64,000 bases of DNA from Pyrocephalus nanus (lineage: Eukaryota > Chordata > Aves > Passeriformes > Tyrannidae), in the NCBI GenBank assembly GCA_038380795.1, contig CM076268.1:31133501-31197500 (forward strand), written 5' to 3'. The notes below the pieces were generated by a model. The model saw only the letters and a list, made by a program, of their open reading frames with translations. It ran no database searches and was not told the DNA's origin. Below, one piece after another: positions 14,283 through 37,869 of this stretch (the first letter of the stretch is position 1; the number at the start of each line of letters is the position of its first letter). The position numbers and the translations under genes are program-made.

Positions 14283-14665
14283 CTAATCCTAGTCAGGGTG
14301 TTGAGGTCACTCAGTGTGTTCTGCCTGGAGGAGTCTGATCTCATTGTGATCTTCAACATCCTCACGAGGGGAAGTGGAGGGGCAGGCCCAGATCCCTTCA
14401 CTCTGGTTACCAGTGACAAGACTCGAGGAAACGGCACGAAGCTGAGTCGGGGGATGTTTAGGTTGTCCATTAGGAAAAGGTCCTTCACCCCGAGGGTGGT
14501 CGGACACTGGAACAGGCTCCCCAGGGCAGTGGTCACAGCACCAAGGCTGACAGGGCTCAAGAAGCCTTTGGACAACGCTCTCGGACACAGGGCGTGACTC
14601 CTGGGCTGCCCTGCGCAGGGCCAGGAGGGGGATCCTTGTGGGCCCCCTCCAACTCTAAAATAATA
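14283..14665 (+). mobile_element. CR1 LINE 3' fragment beside the NRBF2 promoter
   Basis: Plus-strand CR1. Its frame still reads like the C-terminal end of the CR1 reverse-transcriptase ORF, including the CR1-typical residues GHWNRLPRAVV (translated near 14496-14540), then ends in the untranslated tail (CCAGGAGGGGGATCCTTGTG...CCCTCCAACTCTAAAATAAT). It lacks the 5' part. The typical ATTCTATGATTCT terminus is degraded or replaced by an A/T-rich end. It stops about 300 bases before the NRBF2 start codon. Confidence 0.88.
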
Positions 14666-14906
14666 CTTCAAAAATAACCCTTTTCCCCCCCCCCCTCCTC
14701 CTTTTCGGGGGCTAACTTTCCCGAGGAGCAGGGAAGGCGACAACTCCGCCTCCTCCCCCTCTCCCCTCAGCGGCTCCTCCCTCCCCGCCCGCTCCCCGCT
14801 CGGGCGCGCGCGGCGCCCGTTGCCCCGGCGACCGCCGCACCGCAAGTCTCGCGAGGCGCGGCGCTCGCGGGCGGAAGCGCGGCCGTGTTGACGAGGCCGC
14901 CGCGCC

Positions 14907-14931
14907 GGGCCGGGCCGGGCCGGGCCGGGCC
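14907..14931 (+). repeat. GGGCC pentamer array, G-quadruplex-type motif
   Basis: Five GGG runs, each separated by CC, lie on the sense strand 28 to 52 bases before the NRBF2 start codon. This matches the G3-N1-7 pattern for a four-tract G-quadruplex with short loops, and is very probably within the 5' UTR or core promoter. Confidence 0.75.
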
Positions 14932-14958
14932 CCCCTGATGTGCCCGCAGCGCCCGCCC

Positions 14959-29040
<14,082 letters not shown>

Positions 29041-29865
29041 AATCCAGGAAAAGTGCTCAGTATAGTTACCCATACTTAAGAAAAGGGAAAGCCACCAGGA
29101 CAGTGGTGATCTGAGGGCAGAAACATCTTCCACAATCCTACTGTTGGAGAAAAGGCATTAAGCAACTTTGTTACTGTGAAATACACGTCATATCTGATCT
29201 ACTTCATGAGAGTTAAAGGTACCATAGTTGGTATAAGATGGTGAGCTCTTTAGTCTTTCTCCCAACAATTCAAACCAAATGACTGCCTGGAGAATGTTTC
29301 AAGTAACACAATCCTTCAGGGTTTTTAAGTATGCTATATGTAATAGTTATCTATAATGCCATAAATGATGGTGCAGAACCTAACTGTTATGGTTGCCAGT
29401 CGGCTGCCACTTCATATTGAAAAATGCTTTCTAGCATGAATTTAAACTGTGCATTTCATTATGCATAACTTTGTTAATTCAGATACAGTGCAATTTATAC
29501 ACCTCCTAGATGGATTTATGTGCCACACTCTGTACTCCTGACCATGTTAACCTCAAGTCAGGAGAGATTTTAATTTCCATTCTGTGAAGGAACCAACTTA
29601 TTATTTCTGTTGACGAGGTTTTTTGGGGGGGTTATCTGTTTACATAACTAATCAGGGTGCATTGAATCTAGCTTTTGGTTTCTGTATAAAGTGACATGGT
29701 TTAAAAAAAGAAAAACCTATACTTAAGGAAAAATACCCTTTTTGTTTTCAGTAATGCATGAATGGAAGTAATTCTAGCTGGCAGTATTTGATTGAAACAG
29801 AAATTGTTTACAGCTTAACCTGATTCAAAAAGGATAGGAAAATAAAAACCAAGGTGTTTTGACAC
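29041..29865 (+). other. NRBF2: NRBF2 3' UTR
   Basis: AT-rich sequence after the stop, to the first AATAAA at 29841-29846. A GT-rich stretch follows (29851-29880, AAGGTGTTTTGACACTGAAG and on), as expected for a downstream processing element. The cleavage position is estimated. Confidence 0.7.
29841..29846 (+). terminator. NRBF2: NRBF2 polyadenylation signal AATAAA
   Basis: The first canonical AATAAA after the stop codon, about 800 bases into the UTR, with a GT-rich element downstream. Confidence 0.7.
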
Positions 29866-30049
29866 TGAAGGTGTGTTAAATCTCTACAGATGTTGCAGAG
29901 TATAAAAACTAAATTAGTACTTGTATTAACAGCATCAGTACACATGTACAGCTGGGCTTTTGTGTTCCTCATCCAGCACATTTAAGGAAGCTGGGATGAA
30001 TTCAGAGGGCCCAGCACATCCGTGAAGTGACCTGGCTGACAGCTGGGTT

Positions 30050-30455
30050 AGAATCATAGAATCAACTGGGTTAGAAAACACTGCCCAGATCATCAAGTCC
30101 CACCTTGATCCAACCTTGCAGTGGTTCCCAGACCATGGCACTGATGCCACATCCAGTCTCAAACACCTCCAGGGATGATGAATCCACCACCTCCCTAAGC
30201 AGCCCATTCCAACGGCTGATCTGTAAAAAACGGCTCTCTCTGTAAAAAATGTCTTCCTGATATCCAACCTAAACCTCCCCTGGCACAGCTGAAGACTTGT
30301 CCTACTGCTGGTTCCTGGGAGAAGAGACTGACGCCCACCTGGCTACAGCCTCCTGTCAGGGAGTTGTAGAGGGTGATGAGGTCTCCCCTGAGCCTCCTCT
30401 TCTCCGGGCTCAACAACCCCAGCTCCCTCAGCCTCTCCTCATAGGATTCTCATAA
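30050..30455 (-). mobile_element. CR1 LINE 3' fragment
   Basis: A long minus-strand CR1 copy starting GAATCATAGAATCAACTGGG. It continues through AAGTCCCACCTTGATCC and AGGGTGATGAGGTCTCCCCT to CTCCCTCAGCCTCTCCTCAT, all standard CR1 complement. It lies about 185 bases beyond the estimated NRBF2 3' end. Confidence 0.92.
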
Positions 30456-31854
30456 GGTTCTTATACTGGAGCTTACCGGGGCAGCTCTGTGGTTCTTCCC
30501 AGGACAGGCCCCTGGAGCCGCGGGGACGGCGCTGGGAGCGGGGCACACCCACTGCGGGGCTGGGCTGAGCTGACAGGGCGAGGCCGCCTCACACCCGGCC
30601 CTTCCAGCGGGCTCGGCCCCTGCCCTGCTCTGGTACCCGAACGGGGCTTTCCTCGGCGTGTTCCTGTGTGTAGTGGAGGCCTTAGTTAACCTCAGCTGTT
30701 ACTGATTTATGGGAAGCGTTCAGTAGTGCAAGCTACCTCATTTTAAGTTGTTCTTATGCTGTTAAAAGGTGAGCTTGCTTTCTAAAGGTGCATTTTTTTT
30801 CCAGAATAGGCTTGGAAGTGCAGCAAGAACACCTTCCTGCTGTGCAAATTGTCCCCTGGCCTCTCTATACCTGGTGTCTTCTGTGCTTGAAGGAGAGTAG
30901 GGACTGGAGGCTAGAAAAAGTCTATGGAAACAGAGGTAAGATGAGGTCATTAGAGGAGGTCCCTTGTGCTGAACTGTAGCTGGGATCTAATCTTGCTGGG
31001 GTGAAAAAGTTGGTTTTCAGTTGGTGCAAATGGCCCCACAGCCCAGCTGTGATGAGGTGACCTGTTTCAGGGCAGCCCCAGCTCGCTGCTCCCACCAAAG
31101 GGCAAGTCACAGTCTCTGCTGACACCTGCCTGGCTGGCTGCTCAGGTGACAAGGCAGAGCAGCACAGTAAGTAAAGCAGAGAAAATGGCATGTGCTTACA
31201 AGATGGAAATAAAGTGACTTAAGCGCCTACCTCATGCCACTGCCAGGGCTGGTAGATCAGGGCTGCAGACATTTCAGCGGTCTCTGCAAACAGCAGCTAG
31301 AGGAGGAGGAAGCAATTTCTAGCCTGGCTATCTCTGCTAAAGAGCCAGGGTTCTTCAGAGGTAGGAGCATGGGACTCGCCAGCTCTGCCTGTTTGTTTTC
31401 AAGACTAAACTCTCCCTTCATGTATAGCTGCATAAACAAAGACCTGAAGGAAGCTGTGGGAAGGGTAGTCAAGTGGGGGCAAAACTCCACACTGCCACTT
31501 TGGAAAATGGTGGTAAAACTTTTCTCTTTCCTGCAGTGCAAATGTTTGTTTGTTCTTGCAGTCTGCCTGCTCAACTCAGGACTGCTGCTGAATCCAAACT
31601 GTGGGCAGTAAGGCTGAGCACGAGAGTGTTCCACTCCTGTGAGCGATGCTGAATTTTTCCAAGTAAGGAATTCTTCAGTCTGAATCCAGAGCTAAGCAAT
31701 TACTCAGTGCATGGGAAGAAAGGTAGGTTGTACAGAGAATACTCACCACTAGAGGACAGGTTTTATAGATACATGGCAATAACCTAAGGAAAGCCGCCTC
31801 CCGTGGCTGTCAGCAATTAGTTTAAGCCTGAACAATTTAGGACTGGTTTAAGTC

Positions 31855-32110
31855 GTCATTGCTCAGCCCGGACCCGCTCCCTGCGCTCCGCAGCCCTTGG
31901 CAGGCCCCGGCTGCCACCTGGTGGGAGCCCCGCGCCCGGCCGGGCCCTGCCGAGCCTCGGGGACCCTCCTCCCTGTGCCCTGCCCTGTTCTGCCACCGCC
32001 GTGCCCACGGGCTCCTTCCCGGCCGGAGAGAGCAAGGAGGAGGTGCGGTGCGGGAACGCCGTGCAGGGGGTGACCGGGTGCAGCAGCAGCAACAAAATGG
32101 TAGGTAAGTC
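31855..32110 (+). promoter_or_regulatory. Orphan CpG-rich block, possible unannotated promoter/first exon
   Basis: About 250 bases of strongly CpG-enriched sequence in an otherwise CpG-poor spacer. It ends in a perfect donor-like AG|GTAAGT (exon end 32103). It contains no TATA box and no recognised protein. It could be the promoter and first exon of a noncoding transcript, an orphan CpG island, or a chance GC-rich block. Confidence 0.35.
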
Positions 32111-32683
32111 ACTGGTGGTCACACAGTGTGGCACCAAAGCCTGGCACAGTCCGTGGAAAGATTCCCATGGGCAGGGAGTCTGGGCTGCGCTGTTTTACAC
32201 AGGCAGAATTAAACAACTCTGTGGTCCGTCATTTCAGAGTGTCTCACCAATTTTAAAAACACATCCAGACACTGCCTTCTATTCATAGACTTTGCCTTAA
32301 CCACAGAAACCATCCTTGTCTTGGAACCCAGAAATACTGGCCCTGTTGAATACAGCCAACATATGCTGTGCAGAAAGAAACTGTAATTACCCAATCTCTG
32401 GCTATATCACCACAGAAAGAGAAACCAAAGAAAAGCAACTGGGAAGCCATGTGGAGAGTCTCTTGAGAATAAAATCTGCAGACTGCACCACCAATTGCTA
32501 CTTAGAATGATGGCTAAAACCAAAATACAGTAGTGTTGGGTTTTGTATTTTGGTTTTATACAAAGGGAAAAAGGGATCTTGTGACTGCTTCCTCTGAGAG
32601 CGTTTCCATGTTCAGGAACTCCAGCCAGAACTGTCAACAGCAGCTCTTCAGCCATCTGCAATTCCTGTTGACCTGTCTTCAGT

Positions 32684-32744
32684 GTCAGGGACTACACCTC
32701 ATCTAGGCCCCTCCAACCTGGGCTGCTTTACAGTTCTATAAAAG
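32684..32744 (+). mobile_element. Diverged CR1 tail remnant (weak)
   Basis: The order GGGACTACACCTCATCTAGG, CCCCTCCAACCTGGGCTGC and TTCTATAA resembles the last 60 bases of a plus-strand CR1, but is decayed. Confidence 0.5.
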
Positions 32745-35700
32745 CAGGCCCAAGAGCAAAATAGATGGAGAAAATCAAGTACAGCCACAAAGTTTCCTGT
32801 ACTGAATTGGACTAAAAATAGAGCAGAAAACAAAATCAAACTGTTCCAAAGCAATTGGAGCAGTGGTGTGGCTGCCACAAGTCAGGTATAGGCTGGACAT
32901 TATTTACCAGACCTTCCTGCCCGAGTATGTGGAGTTCAACTGTATAAAAAGTTCATTGCTCCCTCAGGACTCAGAACTATGGCTGTCTTTTCCTGCACCT
33001 CCTTTCTCTCCCTTGTTTGTTTTCCCAGAAGTAACCTCAGCTTAACCAGGGTTTGTCTTGTAATCATTTGAAGTGTTCCCTCAGGCCCATTTGCTGCAGG
33101 AGTTAAGGTATTATTGAGATCAAACAATATGAAATCCTTAGAGCTGTGAAAATACAGGATTTCCTGCCCCAGAGCTACTAAACTCTACTCTTTAATTTCA
33201 CTAAGGAAGCACAGAGCTACGGTAAAACCACATGCCCAGGGACTGGAAAAAGAAACAGGCATCTGGGTCAACAACGTATTGTCTTGGTATGCTTGGAAGG
33301 TACCAGAAATGTTCACTTTAAAACATAACAACAACAATCCTTTAGTCTTCCACACACTTTAGAAGGGCCCATGTTTAGAATGCCACTGTTTGCACACAAC
33401 ACATCAGGTAAATGATGTCTTCGCTGTGCTGTGAGGCAAGATTTTCCTACAGCTATATATAGACGGTAACTTCCTTTTCAAAACCCATGAGAACAAATGA
33501 AAAAAGCAGAGAGGTACAGAAGTTTGTGTGCGCTGCTAATGCTGCAGGGCATTTGTTCCTTGGGCAGTTTCCTGGGCACCCTGCTGAGACTGAAGAAAGG
33601 AACATGGTGGTGGATAAGCTGGGGCACCGAGGGCTCGCTGCCCTGTTGGGGCACATGCCCCATGGGAACACAAAGGCAGGGCAGGAGAAGCTCCAGCCAA
33701 CAAAGCACAAGTCAAAAGGTGGAAAGCAGGAGCGCAGGGCAGAGCTGACATTGTTTGAGGCAGAGCTGGGGGTCAGGAGGGGAAAGCACAGCAAAGCCTC
33801 CGTCCAGGATCTCAACAGGGAGAGGCAGCTCATCCAGCGCAGATGTGGGGGAGAGCACAAACATCCTGCTCAGGAAAGCAGCAGAACAGGCCATGGTGGC
33901 TGTGGAAGGAGGAAGGAAGGGAAATTCCCAGTTCCAGGCTCAGGGCAGGGAAGGCTGTCAGCTGTGAGAGCAGCAGAGGGGGTGACAGGATGTCACGGGA
34001 GAGGGTACAAATAGAATTACCACCTACAGAAAAGGTCAGGGAGCATGAGAACACAGAGCTGATCAGATGGGGGTTCTGCTCACACACACAGATCTGAGCA
34101 GCTTGTGTGAAGCTGGGGGAGCAGAATAAATAGACCTGTAAATCAGACTGTTACAAACCCCTACATCTGACCTCTGTATCGGGGACCATTTCCCTGCCAG
34201 TAATTCCAGCAATTTCTGTTTCTGCGAAACCTTCCACACAGCAACCATCTGTGCTGGAATCCCTCAGGTCATCACAGCCCCGCTTCATTCTTTGCTAATT
34301 GCTTACTCTTCATTAGTTACCTCTGCAGTTCAATAGGAAGATCATTGCTGTGGTCCTTTACTGCAAGGCAGTGCTGGGGATGGAGGTGGGAAGGAGGGGT
34401 GTGAGGAGCAGGGCTCACACACAGTTTGATGAGTCTGAGATGTGATCTCTCAAAGGACAGGAAAGAGTTTCATGGAGAGCAAAGCAGATGAAGACAGAGC
34501 TTGATCTCAACAGAAAGGTGACAGAAGATGACACATGGTACTTTATATCCCTGCTCCAGGAGCTGACAGCATTCCTGCACTCAAACAGCTTCAGCTCATC
34601 TCACTGAATACTTTGGGCTGTATTAAAATAGTTGAGACTGTAGATCAGAACCCCCCCTGCAGAGTCTTTAGGAAAGGGAGATGCAAAAAACATGCCTCAC
34701 AGAACATGGAAATGGTCAAGAGGGAAAAACTAACCTGAAAAGAAAACCCCTCAGGTCTCAGACATCAGCCGTGACCGCCTCAGGTCACAGCCACAAGCAT
34801 GACCCAGCCAGATTTCCTGCTCCCATTTCCTGCAGGGGAGCAAGGAGCTCCACTTCATTGTGACAGAGCCAGGAATCTTAAGGCACTGAAAAAGCCAAAT
34901 TTGGTACACTAAGGACTTTAAAACAATTTTTTTTTTCTTCTTTTAGTAGTATTTGGAGTAGCCACTGACTTTAACAACTTCTTGTGGTCTGCCAATCCGT
35001 GCAGCATGTGACTTGCAGGGTTTTTCAAGCTGACAGCAATAAACACTTCAAAGTGCTCCCAGTCACGCTCAGCCTGTGCCACGTTGTTCTCAGTCACTTG
35101 CTTTTGGCTTCGTGCCCTCCCATTAGTTACTGGGAGAAATGGTCATTGTGGTGGGCAGTTTGTGAAGACATGTCACCCACAAGTGCAGCAATTCCCAAAG
35201 CAATTTGCAAAATACATCAGGTGATGTTTTTTCTGCATCACAAATCCACACCAACCACAAAATTTTAAAATACACATCTCGTGTAGCTACCACATCAGTT
35301 TATTGCATACAAACTCTACTAGCAAATCCAGTGGAGAGTTAAACTCTATAGTGACACCCTATTTATGCAGTTCAAAGTCATTTATCATTTCTCTTTGTTA
35401 CAAAAGGAGCCAAGATCTATTTACTCAGTGACAGCACTGCACACCATGCAACACTGCAGCTTGAGCCCGGCAGTTTTGCCTCTCCAAAATCACACTCTTA
35501 GTCCTAAAATCTTGTCAATCTCTCAGGCTCTTCTTTGGGAACATTCTTGCTGTTTCACCACCCGTTCCACCCACACATTGCAGAAAAAAAAAAAAAAAAA
35601 TGTGTCCTTTGTCATACGCTTAAGGATTGATCAGCAAAGGTGGCAAGAAAAAAGGTCACAAAGGAAGAACTTAAAATATTAACACCTAGAAATACAAATC

Positions 35701-36959
35701 AGCCCCAGTTCAGTGACTCCTCCAGTTCCCCCCTGAGGGGGTAAAAACCTCTCCAGGCTGACAGGGAGGTGCAGGGGATCCCTGCAGGCACTGAGGGGTG
35801 GCAGACGCAGCTGTGAGTGCCCCACAGGCCCAAAGGATGGTGCCAGGGCTCAGGGCTGGAGGGACAGGTTGCCATCAGCTGTCAAGGCACTGCCCCGAGA
35901 GCAGGAAGCCACAGCTTTGGCCAGGACAGGCACAGCAACGTGACACTTTGTGAGAGTGACCCAGGGGAAACCAGCCTCATCCATTCACTGCAGACCCAGC
36001 AGCACAAGGACAGGACAGCGATGGCCCAGGCCCAACAACTGCTCTCAGTGCAGGAAACAAACGAGGGTGGATGTGACCCTCTGCAGCAGGAATGGCAACT
36101 TCAGCAGCCTCCAGACATTTCATAAATGTTACAAGTACCTCACCCAAAACTCAATTTAGGGAGAAAACACTTAAACCTGATAAAAAAACCCCACAACTCA
36201 TTTACATATCCTGAACTTGAAAAATAAAGTCTGTGTGCTTAGAATCCACCTGTCATTAAGCAAATGTAGACTGGCAGGTCCTGCATCTCCAGCCAGTGCT
36301 CCAGCACTGCTGGGAAGAACAGAGGAGATGCTGGGTGGAACCGAGTTTAACACTAAGAATCAACTACCAAGCACAGCAACAGTAACCCCACAGTGTTTCT
36401 ATGCAACTTGACACAAATTCCAAGTTTTCAAGACAACTAAATAAAGACTTTTGGAATGAGAAATTGCTTTTGTGTTTCACTGTTTCTAAGGGTAATTTTT
36501 TATGGCCGTTTGGGGTTTTTTGGTTACCCAAACCCCAGTGAGATGTCAGACTGGGAGCAGGACCCAGGCTCATTACTGTACCCAGGCTAATTACCATCCC
36601 CTTTCAGACACATCAGTGGCTGCACCCAACATGTGATATACATCTAATCATTTCAATAGATTTAATAACTTAAATCTAAGTACACTTTATCTTTTCAAAC
36701 TCCCTCCAAGAGCAGGAATTCCACTCAACTAACATTTATCATTATTAAGTAATACCAGTTATATTTTTTAAACATTATTCAGTAGTATTACTTGAACCGT
36801 AAAAAGCCACGTTGTTATAAAATAATTACTCCGCAGAAACGCCTTTCCCTCTTCCGCAAAGCAGGAGCCGATTCCCCAAGGGAAGGCGGCTCCGCCCGCA
36901 GTGCCGGCTCCGGCCCGCAGAGGGAGCCCCAGAGCTGCACTGGCACAAACACAGACACC

Positions 36960-37779
36960 ACCACGTCTGATAAAGTCATTTTAATGGAAAATGTAAAACC
37001 CCTTTCAACTTCAATGTACAAAGCATGTGTAACACTTGCACTTTTAACAAATTAAAGCAAGCCAATGTTTTAAAAAAATACATCATTGAATGTATATATG
37101 TATATATTTACATAGCATATTAAGTTTAATATTTAAGCTTTAAAAGTTCACATAAATTTTACCAAAATGAGACAATTTTTAAATAAATTACACCTTTTGA
37201 AAACGTTTAATTGTACACTGAATAGCTTCAATAAAATACTGAAGAGTCTGTATTTAATATCTACTTTATATACTTTATATTTTACAAAGTTTACAATTAT
37301 TTGGCAGTAATTTTCAGATTATGACATGACTGCTGTGCGGACTCAGCAAGATCCCAAATGCAGGCAATAGCTGGTGTTTGTGTCCTACTCTCACAGTAAC
37401 TGTCTCAATGTAGTGAAAAATATCTGAATTATTTTAGCAAACTGTACAAGTCACATTTACATTTGATCAACAATATAGCATAGAATTTTGTGGTTTTTTT
37501 CCAAAAATAAATACATCATCTTAAATCTTTGACATTTCACAAACTTCATGTACATTATAATACAGACAGCAGAATGCTGCTCAACTGTTTGCAAGTGGAA
37601 CATGGAATCACAGTGGCTGTGATGTGAAGCTCTACCGTCGCAGTGTCATTAACAAGTAAATACGATGACTATTTTTTCTTGGCACTGATGGTTTGTGAAG
37701 CTTAAATTAGTGTGCATACCATTCACGGGCCAGGGGAAACGACCTCCCATTGATGGCGATTCCAAAAAGCAGAACGCGC
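36960..37779 (-). other. JMJD1C: JMJD1C 3' UTR
   Basis: An AT-rich stretch of about 820 bases on the minus strand following the TGA at 37782-37780. No AATAAA is seen in it. The last of several ATTAAA variants (36985-36980, minus strand) is followed by a strong GU-rich stretch (about 36962-36936). I therefore place the 3' end near 36960-36970. Confidence 0.6.
36980..36985 (-). terminator. JMJD1C: Probable JMJD1C polyadenylation signal ATTAAA
   Basis: The minus strand reads ATTAAAATGACTTTATCAGA. A GU-rich element, GTGGTGGTGTCTGTGTTTGT, follows about 25 bases on. This is the best signal/downstream-element pair in the region. Other ATTAAA copies lie nearer the stop codon. Confidence 0.6.
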
Positions 37780-37869
37780 TCAGTTTTCATCCATATCTTC
37801 CATTTCACCTTCGTGGATCTTCAGAGCTCTCACCATTTCTTTAACTGCGTGGTACAAGATATTTTTAAC
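37780..37869 (-). CDS. JMJD1C: JMJD1C last coding exon
   Basis: 29 codons plus TGA (37782-37780), acceptor TTGCAG|GTT. It encodes [18 protein letters not shown] and the acidic end [11 protein letters not shown]. The human protein ends in a similar acidic tail. Confidence 0.95.
   Translation of the reverse strand, partial: VKNILYHAVKEMVRALKIHEGEMEDMDEN

Larger units (their letters stand above)
29866..36959. other. Gap between the convergent genes NRBF2 and JMJD1C
   Basis: About 7.1 kb with no recognised gene. It contains a minus-strand CR1 (30050-30455), GC-rich blocks at 30490-30680, 31855-32110 and 36835-36950, a weak CR1 remnant (32684-32744), a purine-rich stretch with a 175-codon open frame (33487-34014) and an A18-type tract near 35583-35600. 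None of the ORFs has a recognisable domain. Confidence 0.7.

Noticed and set aside
14279..14845. 188-codon minus-strand open frame over the NRBF2 promoter
   Set aside because: It is the antisense of a CR1 tail joined to GC-rich promoter sequence; composition explains the lack of stops and no known domain appears.
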